From: Actinomycetes bacterium
GTDB taxonomy: Bacteria > Actinomycetota > Acidimicrobiia > Acidimicrobiales > Palsa-688
Assembly: GCA_021809105.1 (NCBI GenBank)
Contig: JAKBAM010000009.1
Location: forward strand, 1-64,000
Reading direction: 5' to 3'
Length of the DNA stretch: 64,000 bases
Positions 1 through 7,835 of the stretch are shown here, in pieces. Position 1 is the stretch's first letter. Each line of letters opens with the position of its first letter. Position numbers and translations under genes: made by a program. The notes under the pieces were generated by a model. The model was not told where the DNA came from. It saw only the letters and a program-made list of their open reading frames with translations, and did not search any database.

Positions 1-115
1 CCACGTCCTCCAGGCTCAACCGACCCCAGCTGGCTACGATCCGGCGGTCGGAGCCGATCGCCACCACGTCCAACCCTTTCTTGGCCTCTGCGACGTCCAC
101 CCCCACAGCGATCAC
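1..115 (-). CDS. N-terminal fragment of a DUF429-like (or IS110-like) protein, cut by the window edge
   Basis: Reading leftward from a GTG at 115-113, the frame stays open to the window edge and gives about 38 residues beginning VIAVGVDVAEAKKGLDVVAI. A first beta strand ending in G-V-D-V, followed by a second strand, is the usual opening of RNase H-fold proteins. The phrase KKGLDVVAI is most like DUF429 proteins; IS110-family transposases also open with a DEDD-type G-V-D-V strand and cannot be excluded. The start is uncertain because no clear ribosome binding site precedes it. The next 200 bases to the right hold no convincing gene. Confidence 0.4.
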   Translation of the reverse strand, partial: MIAVGVDVAEAKKGLDVVAIGSDRRIVASWGRLSLEDV

Positions 116-321
116 ACAACAAGCGTAAAGGTCAGCCCCGCCCCGCCCTGACCACCGAAGCGACCCCGGGTCGCTATCGGAAGCGTACGATGGCACACGC
201 GTCTGGACCCATCGACGCCGTAGCCATCGAGCCCCACCCTGTACGCCGCGTCGCGGCGCTGCCGTCACGAGGGGCGTTGGGTGGCTTGGCGAGCAGCAGT
301 TCGTCGGCCTAGCGGGTCCGG

Positions 322-882
322 TCAGCCGCTGGTGGCCGCGTCGGCTTCGGAAGGCCGGTTCGCCAGGAATGTCGGGCTGACCGGTTGGCGAGACCACGCG
401 ACTTTGTTGGATTCCATCACGCCGGCCAGGGCGTCCCACTGGTCCGGGCCGTCGTCCAGCAACTTGATGTCGAACTGCTTGGCCCCGTGACGGACCTCGA
501 GCACCTCGACCCCGTCGGGCCCGGCGCTGTACCGGTATGGTGCGCCGGCGGGCACGAAGAACGAGTCTCCGGCCCGTAGTGTCTGCTTGCCCATGATGGC
601 GCTGCCGGAAATGACGTAGTACATGCAGTCGACATTGTGAGTGTGGCGAGGAAGGCGGTAGTTGCCTTTGAACCAAACGTGGAGGAGGCTGAAGCCGCCG
701 GCGTCTCGTACGAGCACCTTCAGCTCAGAGCCCGCTGCCGCGTCGTCGCCCAGCCTTGCTTGCATCTCGAGGGCTCCCCGCGGGGGTGGCTCGGGCGCCG
801 TCATGAAGTCCGTCTCGGCCATGTCGGCCGCGTCGGCGGCTCGGTGGATCGAGATCCCTCGCCGACGGTCGATCGATTGCAT
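322..882 (-). CDS. cupin-domain protein
   Basis: 186 residues with one conserved cupin barrel. Residues about 66-130 contain the first cupin motif (H80 and H82 in PRHTHNVD, then G93 and the GDSFFVPAGAPY segment near 105-116), with a second strand set ending near E129-H132. H80 and H82 are likely metal ligands. A strong Shine-Dalgarno (GAGAGGAG) sits 5-8 bases before the ATG; an alternative ATG lies at residue 21. It is the last gene of the leftward P450/SDR/thiolase block, 78 bases after the thiolase stop, so it probably shares that transcript. Cupins of this form include ring-cleavage dioxygenases and non-catalytic sensors; the substrate is not predictable. Confidence 0.75.
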   Translation of the reverse strand: MQSIDRRRGISIHRAADAADMAETDFMTAPEPPPRGALEMQARLGDDAAAGSELKVLVRDAGGFSLLHVWFKGNYRLPRHTHNVDCMYYVISGSAIMGKQTLRAGDSFFVPAGAPYRYSAGPDGVEVLEVRHGAKQFDIKLLDDGPDQWDALAGVMESNKVAWSRQPVSPTFLANRPSEADAATSG

Positions 883-960
883 CTTCTGCTCCTCTCACCT
901 GCGGCCGGGGTTCCGGACCGGCTGCGTGCTGCACGATGGTATTACTGGGCTGAAGCCGGA

Positions 961-2127
961 TCATGATCGGTTGGTCAGGAGGAACGCCTGCGCCAGCGGA
1001 CCGCCACCCACTGCGACGAGCCCGACTTCTGCTCCAACCACTTGGCGGCCGCCGGCTCGGTGGCGAAGCTGTTGGCACATCTCGTGGACGAACCCGAAGC
1101 CGACATAGCGTCCTTCGGAGAGCTGGCCTCCGGAGGTGTTGAGCGGCAGTATCCCCGTCAAGCCCGTCCGCTCACCCCCCTCGACGAAAGCTCCGCTCTC
1201 GCCCCGCCCGCAGAAGCCGAGCGCTTCGAGCCAGAGCAAGGTGAAGATGCTGAAGCCGTCGTAGAGGCCGGCTACGTCTACGTCCGATGGCCCGAGAGTG
1301 GTGCGTGACCAGAGTTGCTCGGCGCATCCGTCGGCTGCCATCTCGTCGAGATCCGGCCAGAACGCCCAGCTCGATGTGCGGGGGCGGGCCACGCCCATGG
1401 CCTCGAGGAACACCGGGGCGTCGGTGTCGCGGCGGAAGTCCCTGTGTGACACGACCAGGGCGTGAGCACCGTCGGAGGGGATGTCGCAGTCGAACAGCCC
1501 GAGCGGCTCGCTGATCATGCGGGCTCTCAAATAGTCGTCGATCGTCAGCGGCTCAGCGAAGATGGCATCGGGGTTCAAGGCGGCGTGGCGCCGGCCGTTG
1601 AGGGCGACCCAGGCCAGCTGCTCCCTGGTCGTGCCGTAGGTGTGGAAGTGGTGCTGGGCCCACATGGCGGCGAACTGGACCGTCGAGCCGACGCCGTAGG
1701 TGACGAGCCACGGGTCACCGCTGTTGGCCAGTACCGCCCTCGGCTTGCGTGCCCCATGGGCGGACGCCTCGGTGAGGGTCCGGTAGACCAGGACGTGACG
1801 GGCCAGGCGGGCGCTCACCGCCAGCGCCGCTTCGGCCAGCACCCCCAGTACGTTCCCGCCGTCCACAGCACCGAGATGCCAGGAGAGATCCAAACGCAGC
1901 AGCTGCTGCATCTGAGCCACACTGGGCCCGACGAAACCGCCGAGCTCGCCTTTGATGTCCGGCCAGGTGGTGAGACCGTCGATATCCGACGGAGCCAGGC
2001 CGGCGTCGGCGATCGCCGCCAAACATGCGTCCAGGGTGAGATCGAGGGATTCTCGACCCAGGCGGCGCCCCACGGCGGAACGGCCGACGCCAGAAATGAT
2101 CACCTGGCGCTCAGGTACCCCTGTCAT
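961..2127 (-). CDS. thiolase-like lipid-transfer protein (possible Ltp2-type aldolase subunit)
   Basis: 388 residues of the thiolase fold, opening with RQVIISGVGRSAVGRRLGR and closing with the C-terminal NTSGGQLSEGRYVGFGF loop. In the region where classical thiolases carry the acyl-accepting cysteine (GAVDGGNVLGVLAEAALAV) no cysteine is present, as in SCP-x/Ltp2-type proteins. The start is the ATG at 2127, which overlaps the upstream DUF35 stop by 4 bases (ATGA); the frame is open further upstream but that part is low-complexity and overlaps DUF35. Known biology: Ltp2-like thiolases pair with a DUF35 partner (ChsH2) and cleave the side chain of steroid CoA thioesters by retro-aldol reaction. 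Inference: this pair does similar chemistry on a steroid- or terpenoid-like acyl-CoA. Confidence 0.8.
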   Translation of the reverse strand: MTGVPERQVIISGVGRSAVGRRLGRESLDLTLDACLAAIADAGLAPSDIDGLTTWPDIKGELGGFVGPSVAQMQQLLRLDLSWHLGAVDGGNVLGVLAEAALAVSARLARHVLVYRTLTEASAHGARKPRAVLANSGDPWLVTYGVGSTVQFAAMWAQHHFHTYGTTREQLAWVALNGRRHAALNPDAIFAEPLTIDDYLRARMISEPLGLFDCDIPSDGAHALVVSHRDFRRDTDAPVFLEAMGVARPRTSSWAFWPDLDEMAADGCAEQLWSRTTLGPSDVDVAGLYDGFSIFTLLWLEALGFCGRGESGAFVEGGERTGLTGILPLNTSGGQLSEGRYVGFGFVHEMCQQLRHRAGGRQVVGAEVGLVAVGGGPLAQAFLLTNRS

Positions 2128-2534
2128 CGGGTAGGTCGGAAGACCGGCACCTGGACCTGCGCCCTGGTTTCGAACACTGCCTCGACGTCCATCCCCATCC
2201 GCACTTCCTCCGGGTCGACCCCGACGATGTTCGAGAGCAGAACCACGTCTGGCTGGTCTCTCAAACGCACCCGCGCCACCACATACGGAGTCTCGTAACC
2301 GTCGATCCATGGCCGGCGGACGACCGTGAACGAGTCGACCGTCCCCGATCCCGATACAACGACATATGTGATCCGGCGACAGTGACACGAGGGGCAGATC
2401 GGTCCCGGCGGGTGGAACAGTCGGCCGCATTCGGCGCAGGCGGTGATCCGGAGCTCACCCCGCTCCCCGCCGGTCCAGAACTCGCGGGTCAGGTCGTCGA
2501 CGACGGGAACAGGGCGAGCCGGTTCAGCGCCCAC
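2124..2534 (-). CDS. DUF35 OB-fold protein with zinc ribbon, partner of the thiolase-like protein
   Basis: 136 residues. The N-terminal part has the rubredoxin-like zinc ribbon (CAECGRLFHPPGPICPSC, four cysteines) and the rest is an OB fold with SGSGTVDSFTVVRRPW and VGVDPEEVRMGMDVEAVF. This order is standard for the DUF35 family, which forms complexes with thiolase-like proteins. The GTG at 2534 was chosen because the family normally begins with a short tail before a PVPVVDDLTREFW-type segment; the longer frame upstream is arginine-rich and not conserved-looking. The stop overlaps the thiolase ATG by 4 bases, which implies translational coupling and equal expression. Its own start overlaps the end of a small ORF upstream. 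Confidence 0.85.
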   Translation of the reverse strand: MGAEPARPVPVVDDLTREFWTGGERGELRITACAECGRLFHPPGPICPSCHCRRITYVVVSGSGTVDSFTVVRRPWIDGYETPYVVARVRLRDQPDVVLLSNIVGVDPEEVRMGMDVEAVFETRAQVQVPVFRPTR

Positions 2535-2700
2535 CCTGCAAAGCCTCGACTTCCGGAGTCGGCTTGATCTCGGCAACGCGCCACAGTCCCAGGTAGCTGG
2601 CACGCCGCTGCCGGCCCGTGGTCCGCCATCTCGCCGCTCGCGAGCCGACCCGCCGATCGTCGATGCGGAAGTGCCGCCAGTGCCTCGACCGGTCGCCCAT
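2524..2700 (-). CDS. small protein of unknown function (58 aa) inside the catabolic operon
   Basis: A 58-residue frame from ATG 2700 to TGA 2524-2526, beginning MGDRSRHWRHFRIDDRRVG and ending with EIKPTPEVEALQGGR. It is basic and tryptophan-rich in the first two thirds, then has a mixed, protein-like tail. A purine-rich GGGGGG stretch lies about 8 bases before the ATG. It fills most of an otherwise unexplained 223-base gap between the lumazine synthase and DUF35 genes and overlaps the DUF35 GTG start by 11 bases, an arrangement that would couple translation. No family was recognised. It may be chance coding in GC-rich DNA. Confidence 0.35.
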   Translation of the reverse strand: MGDRSRHWRHFRIDDRRVGSRAARWRTTGRQRRASYLGLWRVAEIKPTPEVEALQGGR

Positions 2701-2757
2701 CGTGAACGCCCCCCGTTCCTCGTCTGAACGACCCTACCAGTGGGGGCCGCTGACGGA

Positions 2758-3222
2758 TCACGACGAGGCGCGGTCCCAGCTGAGGACCGCATCACAAGCC
2801 TGTGCGACTTCCCTGCCTTTGCCCACGAGGTGCTCCGAGAAAAACTGGATGTGGTCGTTGTGCTCGTGGAATCGCTGCGGCGTGAGGACTGCAGACAGCA
2901 CCGGAACCCGCGTCTCGAGGCCGACGCGCATCAGGCCATTGACGACCGCATGCGCGACGAACTCGTGTCGGTAAATGCCTCCGTCGACTACCAGGCCGGC
3001 GGCGACGATCGCATCGTATGTGCCCGACTCCGCGAGGAGCTTGGCTCGAAGTGGGATCTCAAACGCGCCGGGCACCTCGAAGAGCTCCGTCGTCACGTCT
3101 GGCCGGAGCCGAACGATCTCCGTGCAAAAGGAGTCGCGGCAGCGCTCCACGAGATCCCTGTGCCAAGTCGACATGATCAGGGCCACGGTCGGGCTAGTCA
3201 CTGTCTTCCCCTCAGTCGCCAC
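2758..3222 (-). CDS. ribH: 6,7-dimethyl-8-ribityllumazine synthase, type-2-like (RibH2)
   Basis: 154 residues with the whole lumazine synthase fold: an N-terminal strand TVALIMSTWHRDLVE, the FEVPGAFEIPL substrate loop, then IVAAGLVVDGGIYRHEFVAHAV and LETRVPVLSAVLTPQRFHEH. The enzyme condenses 5-amino-6-ribitylaminouracil with a butanone phosphate, the penultimate step of riboflavin synthesis. The GGIYRHEFVA and PVLSAVLTPQRFHE segments resemble the decameric type-2 enzymes (Brucella RibH2) more than the icosahedral housekeeping type (GxT/GETxH, VLTxxxxEQA). No other riboflavin gene is nearby; instead it lies between an SDR/P450 pair and the DUF35/thiolase pair. An accessory flavin supply for the pathway is possible. 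An alternative GTG start lies at residue 8. Confidence 0.88.
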   Translation of the reverse strand: MATEGKTVTSPTVALIMSTWHRDLVERCRDSFCTEIVRLRPDVTTELFEVPGAFEIPLRAKLLAESGTYDAIVAAGLVVDGGIYRHEFVAHAVVNGLMRVGLETRVPVLSAVLTPQRFHEHNDHIQFFSEHLVGKGREVAQACDAVLSWDRASS

Positions 3223-3354
3223 CGGGCCGAGGATAGTGCGACTATGCCGGTTGGTAGCGTGGGTGCCAGTTCGGCTGGCGGGACGCGGATTGTTGTTCCG
3301 ACTGGATCGGCGACAAGGCGGGTCCCGGCGGTCGGGGTGCCACCGGTGGACTCG

Positions 3355-4128
3355 TCAGCGGGCGACGACCATGCCACCATCGACCATCAGGACCTGGCCC
3401 GTGATGAAGCTGCCCGCGTCAGATGTGAGTAGGAGCGCCGGCCCGATCAGCTCGTCGGTGTCAGCAATCCTATTGAGCAGCGTTGCGGCAGCGGTGAAGC
3501 GCTGGATCTCTTCCGGCTCGGACATGAGGATGTCGGTGGCGAAAGGACCTGGGGCGATGGCGTTGACCCTGATGCCGTATTGGGCGAGCTCCGCTGCCGC
3601 TGCCCTGGTGTGGCCGAGCAAGGCCGCCTTCGTGGGTCCGTAGATCGGGAACCATCGGGAGTTGAGGAACGCTGCGGCCGAGATGATGTTGAGGATGGCG
3701 GCGTGCGGGCTGCTCTTGAGGTGGGGAAGGGCGGCGTGCATGAGGAATACAGGACCGCGAACGTTTACATGAAACATGGTTTCCCATTCCTCGGGGGTGA
3801 AAGTCCCTACGGTGTGCTGTCCGCCCAGCGCAGCGTTGTTGACCAGGACATCTATCGTGTCGAATCGTTCAATCGCACGTTCAATGATTCGGCCGACGTC
3901 CTCCAGGTCGCCGACGTCGGCTGCAACGCCCAGAGCTTCGCCGCCCATCGCGCGGAGATGGGATTCTGTCTCCGCGCAGGCATCCTTGTTTCGACTTGCC
4001 ACGACCACTCTCGCGCCTGCCTGCGCGTATCCTTCTGCCAGGGCCCGTCCGATGCCGCGAGTGCCTCCGGTTATCACGACCACCCGGCCGGTCATATCGA
4101 ACAGATTCTCCAGCTGGTCCCTGTTCAC
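3355..4128 (-). CDS. short-chain dehydrogenase/reductase
   Basis: 257 residues of a classical SDR. The dinucleotide motif is TGGTRGIGRAL (residues about 20-30), the NNAALG motif follows near residue 96, and the active site is the S-x13-Y-x3-K set in IISAAAFLNSRWFPIYGPTK. The C-terminal GQVLMVDGG element is standard. It oxidises or reduces a hydroxyl/keto substrate with NAD(P)H. The GTG start overlaps the stop of the upstream P450 by 4 bases (GTGA), so the two are coupled and the SDR probably acts on the P450 product. An in-frame ATG at residue 12, right before the nucleotide motif, is an alternative start. Confidence 0.88.
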   Translation of the reverse strand: MNRDQLENLFDMTGRVVVITGGTRGIGRALAEGYAQAGARVVVASRNKDACAETESHLRAMGGEALGVAADVGDLEDVGRIIERAIERFDTIDVLVNNAALGGQHTVGTFTPEEWETMFHVNVRGPVFLMHAALPHLKSSPHAAILNIISAAAFLNSRWFPIYGPTKAALLGHTRAAAAELAQYGIRVNAIAPGPFATDILMSEPEEIQRFTAAATLLNRIADTDELIGPALLLTSDAGSFITGQVLMVDGGMVVAR

Positions 4129-5414
4129 TTGAGCGAAATACGGGGGTCCCGCGCCGGAGCGCCACAGGTAAAGTTGATATGAAGGTCCTCGACGCCCCGA
4201 AGAATGTAGGTTGGGGTGTACTCGTAATGGCGGTCACCAGGAGGCCCGTGGTGCGTCTCGGAGATGCGTATGTCCTCGAGCCGATCGAGCAGCCGTTCCA
4301 GCGTCACCTTTCCGTCGGATCGTACCAGGGGTCCTCCTGGGCAGGAGTGGATCCCCCTCCCGAAAGCGATGTGCTCGCGGGAGTTGCGGCGGTCGACATC
4401 GAACTCGGTGGGGCAGGAGAAGCGGCGGGCATCGCTGTCTGCTGCCTGAAGTAGGAGTAGCAGTGTGCTGCCCGCTGGTATCCGCACGCCGGCCAGAGTG
4501 GTGGACCGCCTTGCCATCCGGAAGTTCGACTTTACGGGACTGTAGAGCCGCAGAGTCTCCTCGACGAAAGCCGGAACCTTGTCCCTGTTGCGTCGGAGGT
4601 CATCTTGGAGGCGCTTATCCTCGGCTACGAGCTTGACCATGTTTCCGAGGAAGCGAGCTGCGGTGCCTTGACCACCGGCGAAGAGGATGGTCGCTACCCG
4701 CACCACCTCCATCACGTCCGGCAGGGAGCCGTCCGAGAACGTGGCTGTTGCCATCTTGCCCAGTACGTCATCGCTCGGATGGCGCCGCCGGTCCTCGATG
4801 TAGGAGACGAAGAAGTCCTCCAGGTGGACCAGGAAGTTGCCGTCCATCCTTTGCCCGACGGCACCTGCAGGGCCCTTGGCGACCATGCGCCTTCGGAGCT
4901 CTCCCTGGTCGGATTCCGGCACTCCGAGGAGGTCGGCTATGACCAACATGGCGAAGGGCTGCGCGTACTCGGCGATGAAGTCACATGTCCCCGCATCGAC
5001 GAAGGTGTCGATGAGGTCGTCCGCCAGCCGCCACATGAACGCTTCGTTCTCCTTGCAGCGTTTGGGCGTCAGCAGGCGCATCATCAAGCCACGATGGTCG
5101 GTGTGACGGGGAGGGTCGAAGGTCACGAGAGATTCGTGGCTGGGGAAGATGTGCCTGTACTTCTCGATCAACTCGCTGGCGTCATCGCCTGGATCCTCAG
5201 GCAACCCGGGGAAGGGACCGGCGAACGAATTACACGACGAGAAGGTGTCTAGGTCGCGATAGACCTCTACCATCTCGTCGTAGCCGGTCACCACGAAGAC
5301 CCCTTTGTGGGGCTCCTGCCAGACGGGCCCGTTTTGGCGGGCGAAGTCGTAATAGGCGTGTGGATCCTCGGCGACGGCGATGTCGTCGAAGAAGTCAGGT
5401 GCCGACGTAGTCAT
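4125..5414 (-). CDS. cytochrome P450 with an atypical I helix
   Basis: 429 residues from the ATG at 5414. Heme-binding loop AFGRGIHSCPGG gives the thiolate Cys near residue 358; the K-helix ExxR is EETLR at about 286-289. In the I helix, where P450s normally have an acid-threonine pair (AGGQDT or AGxET), the sequence reads FAGGQGTAARF (about 245-255), so the acidic residue of the proton relay is Gly. The segment after the Cys (PLVRSDGKV) also departs from the usual LARLE. It is the first gene of the leftward operon and is coupled to the SDR. The divergent TetR gene at 5637 is the obvious candidate regulator. Substrate unknown; a lipid, steroid or terpenoid fits the neighbours. Confidence 0.88.
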   Translation of the reverse strand: MTTSAPDFFDDIAVAEDPHAYYDFARQNGPVWQEPHKGVFVVTGYDEMVEVYRDLDTFSSCNSFAGPFPGLPEDPGDDASELIEKYRHIFPSHESLVTFDPPRHTDHRGLMMRLLTPKRCKENEAFMWRLADDLIDTFVDAGTCDFIAEYAQPFAMLVIADLLGVPESDQGELRRRMVAKGPAGAVGQRMDGNFLVHLEDFFVSYIEDRRRHPSDDVLGKMATATFSDGSLPDVMEVVRVATILFAGGQGTAARFLGNMVKLVAEDKRLQDDLRRNRDKVPAFVEETLRLYSPVKSNFRMARRSTTLAGVRIPAGSTLLLLLQAADSDARRFSCPTEFDVDRRNSREHIAFGRGIHSCPGGPLVRSDGKVTLERLLDRLEDIRISETHHGPPGDRHYEYTPTYILRGVEDLHINFTCGAPARDPRISLK

Positions 5415-5636
5415 CCCTCGTACCCCCGGTCGGTCAGCGCGTGAGCGTCTGCCACAGCTGCTCAACGCCTGTTTAATCGCACTGCACCGTGTGGGTCAAG
5501 CCACAACTGCTGCGTGCGCAGCGTCGCCGTTACGCCTAGCGTCTCCATCGATGCCATCCTCCGTTAGTGCCGCCTCGGCAGGCGCAGCGCGGAGCGCGGT
5601 GCCTGGTCGCTGCAGATCAGTGTTGGGGGGCGGCGC
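5415..5636. promoter_or_regulatory. divergent intergenic region between the P450 operon and the TetR gene
   Basis: These 222 bases separate the leftward P450 operon from the rightward TetR gene and must hold both promoters and probably the TetR operator. I did not find a clean long palindrome or consensus -35/-10 pair, so no individual site is called. The TetR ribosome binding site (GGGGGGCGG) is at the right end. Confidence 0.4.
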
Positions 5637-6296
5637 TTGACTCGTCCCCGGCGTATTGGCCAGGTCACGTCCGAGACCCGGGCCGTCCTCCTCGACGTGA
5701 CCGAGAAGATCATGCTCGATGACGGCTACGCGGCCGTCACATCTCGCCGGGTGGGTCGCGAGGCGGCCGTCAATCCGGCGCTGGTCCATTACTACTTCCC
5801 GACATTGGACGACCTGCTCATAGCCGTCTTCCGGCGCCGCTCCGAATGGAACATGGCCCGCTTGGAAGAAGGGCTGCGCGGCGGGCAGCCCCTGCACGCC
5901 ATCTGGCGGTATGCCACGGACCGGACCGGCGTCGCTCTCACAGAGGAGTTCCTGGCGCTCGGCAACCATCGCAAGGCCATCCAGGCGGAGCTGGGGGAAG
6001 TGGCGGGCCGCTTTCGCAAGGTGCAGCTGGAAGTCCTTCAGCAGGCTTGGCTGCGATACGGAATCGACCGCGAGGAGTTTCCTCCCGAAGCGGCGGTGGT
6101 TCTCATGTCCGCCATACCCAGGGTCCTAGTGAGTGAGGAGGCACTTGGGCTCACTGCCGGTCATCCTGAGACCCGGTCGCTGGTGCAACGTTACTTGCAG
6201 GGGCTGGAAGGTGATGCAGCACCGGAGGAGGGGTCACCCGTGCCGAAGAAGTCCCAAGGTCGAACGTCGAAGCGAATGCCGCCGCCGCCACGCTGA
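5637..6296 (+). CDS. TetR-family transcriptional regulator
   Basis: 219 residues. The N-terminal helix-turn-helix (about residues 14-60) shows the TetR pattern, with ...VTEKIMLDDGYAAVTSRRV followed by AAVNPALVHYYFPTLDDLL; the remainder is a helical ligand-binding domain. The start is TTG at 5637 behind a strong GGGGGGCGG. It is transcribed away from the P450/SDR/RibH/DUF35/thiolase operon and probably represses it until a pathway intermediate binds; that is inference from position. The C-terminal 30 residues (from about 190) are low-complexity Pro/Lys/Arg, while an overlapping +1 frame looks more protein-like, so a frameshift near 6225 is possible. Confidence 0.87.
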   Translation: MTRPRRIGQVTSETRAVLLDVTEKIMLDDGYAAVTSRRVGREAAVNPALVHYYFPTLDDLLIAVFRRRSEWNMARLEEGLRGGQPLHAIWRYATDRTGVALTEEFLALGNHRKAIQAELGEVAGRFRKVQLEVLQQAWLRYGIDREEFPPEAAVVLMSAIPRVLVSEEALGLTAGHPETRSLVQRYLQGLEGDAAPEEGSPVPKKSQGRTSKRMPPPPR

Positions 6297-6421
6297 GGGC
6301 AGCGTCGGCGGAAGATATCGACGAGCATCTCGGGGAGATCAGGGCTCTCGGTGATTTCGCAGTGCCTGGATCGGTATGGGATGAGTTGACCGAGATCGGC
6401 GCTGCGCACCGTCGCCGCTAG
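6215..6421 (+). other. open, protein-like frame without a start codon overlapping the TetR 3-prime end
   Basis: From 6215 to a TAG at 6419-6421 a second frame is open. It encodes a balanced, acidic tail containing ASAEDIDEHLGEIRALGDF and then VWDELTEIGAAHRRR. It has no ATG, GTG or TTG start. It could be the original C terminus of the TetR protein displaced by a frameshift, or the end of an older gene. No family was recognised. Confidence 0.3.
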
Positions 6422-6468
6422 CCGTACCTCCTCGTGCCCGCCCGTCATGCCACCTCACCGGGGCCTCG

Positions 6469-7668
6469 TCATCCCAGGATGAGGGGCATCCGTTCCCAGC
6501 CGCGGACCGTCGAGGTGGGGGCGAGCATGGTGTTGTCGTAGTCGATATCCCATTCAGGCCAGCGGTCGAGTATTTCTTCGAGCGCGACCCGGCCCTCCAG
6601 GCGAGCCAGGTTGGCGCCGAGGCAGAAGTGGAGGCCGTAGCCGAACGTCAGGTGCTGGATGTCCTGGCGGCGGATGTCGTACCGGTCCGGGTTCTCATAG
6701 CGGCGGGGATCGCGGTTGGCCGCGGCCATGAGGAGCAGTATCGGGCTACCGGCTGGCACCGTGGTGCCGTAGTACTCTGTGTCCCGGGACGTGTAGCGGG
6801 CTGTCGCGTGGCCAGTCGGCTCGAAACGCAATGTCTCGTCGATGACCTTCGGCACGAGCGACCGGTCCTTGCAGACCGAGCTCCTCTGTTCGGGATGCTC
6901 CGCCAGGACCTTGGCCAACCAGCCGATCAGCCGGCCGGTGGTTTCGTTGCCCGCACCGGCGATGACAGCGGTATAGGTGAGGACTTCCTGGCGGGAGAGC
7001 TTGCGGGTGACCCCCTGCTCGTCCTCGAACTCGGCATTGAGGAGCTGGGTCATCAGGTCGTCTGAGGGATGCTCGGCCCGCCACTGGACGTAGTCGGAGA
7101 ACATGTCTCCATTGGCCACTTCTGCCTCTTTGACCGCCATCGGCTTCCCCGGCTCGGTGCGCAGGTTCGCGTCTGTCTTGTCGCGTACTGCGATCTGGTC
7201 CTGTTCCGGGATGCCGAGCAGCATGCCGATGACCCGCATGGGCATGACGGTTCCCAGCTCGGCCACGATGTCGAATCCCTTCGAACCCACGAGCGGGTCA
7301 AGGCATCCGACGCAGAACTGGCGGACCTGGTCCTCAAGTTGGGCCATGCGCTTGGGGGTGAAGACCCTCGACATGAGGCCTCGGTGCATGGTATGAACCG
7401 GTGGATCCTCGAAGAGGATCACGCCCGGGGGCAGTTCTACGCCGGCCTTAATGATATCGAGGATATCGCTGCGAGTATTGGAGAACGTCTGCCAGTTGAC
7501 GAGAGCCTTCTGGACGTCCTCGTGGCGAGACAGAGCCCAGAACCCGTATGTGTTGTTGTAGTAGACCGGCGCCTGCTCCCGGAGGAGGTCATAGGTGGGG
7601 TATGGGTCGGCATTGATGCCGACGTCGTAAGGGTCGTAGTAGACGTCGACATCATTGGCGATCGGCAC
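6469..7668 (-). CDS. cytochrome P450
   Basis: 399 residues, full length for a soluble bacterial P450. The I helix has the canonical AGAGNETT (237-244), the K helix DETLR (ExxR at 278-281), and the heme loop TFGYGLHFCLGANLARLE places the thiolate at Cys349. Start is GTG at 7668 with AAGGAG 7 bases upstream. It is a single gene between the TetR gene and a divergent CMD-like gene. The overall sequence resembles actinobacterial P450s of lipid and steroid catabolism, but the substrate cannot be told. Electrons would come from a ferredoxin and reductase that are not in this window. Confidence 0.92.
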   Translation of the reverse strand: MPIANDVDVYYDPYDVGINADPYPTYDLLREQAPVYYNNTYGFWALSRHEDVQKALVNWQTFSNTRSDILDIIKAGVELPPGVILFEDPPVHTMHRGLMSRVFTPKRMAQLEDQVRQFCVGCLDPLVGSKGFDIVAELGTVMPMRVIGMLLGIPEQDQIAVRDKTDANLRTEPGKPMAVKEAEVANGDMFSDYVQWRAEHPSDDLMTQLLNAEFEDEQGVTRKLSRQEVLTYTAVIAGAGNETTGRLIGWLAKVLAEHPEQRSSVCKDRSLVPKVIDETLRFEPTGHATARYTSRDTEYYGTTVPAGSPILLLMAAANRDPRRYENPDRYDIRRQDIQHLTFGYGLHFCLGANLARLEGRVALEEILDRWPEWDIDYDNTMLAPTSTVRGWERMPLILG

Positions 7669-7835
7669 CGACTATCTCCTTGATCGAGGGACTGAGACCA
7701 ACGCGGGGACGGCAGCGATCGTCCCACAGAACCATACCGGCGCCGATGAAGTCAAGTGACGTCAAGACTAAGCTGAGTGGCTTGATGGCGCTCATGCCCG
7801 CGTGGGGCATGCACCGACTCCGCGAGAGGACCGCA

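Noticed and set aside
1-115. A complete insertion sequence at the left edge
   Set aside because: Only 38 codons are visible and no terminal inverted repeat or second transposase part can be seen; DUF429 fits at least as well.
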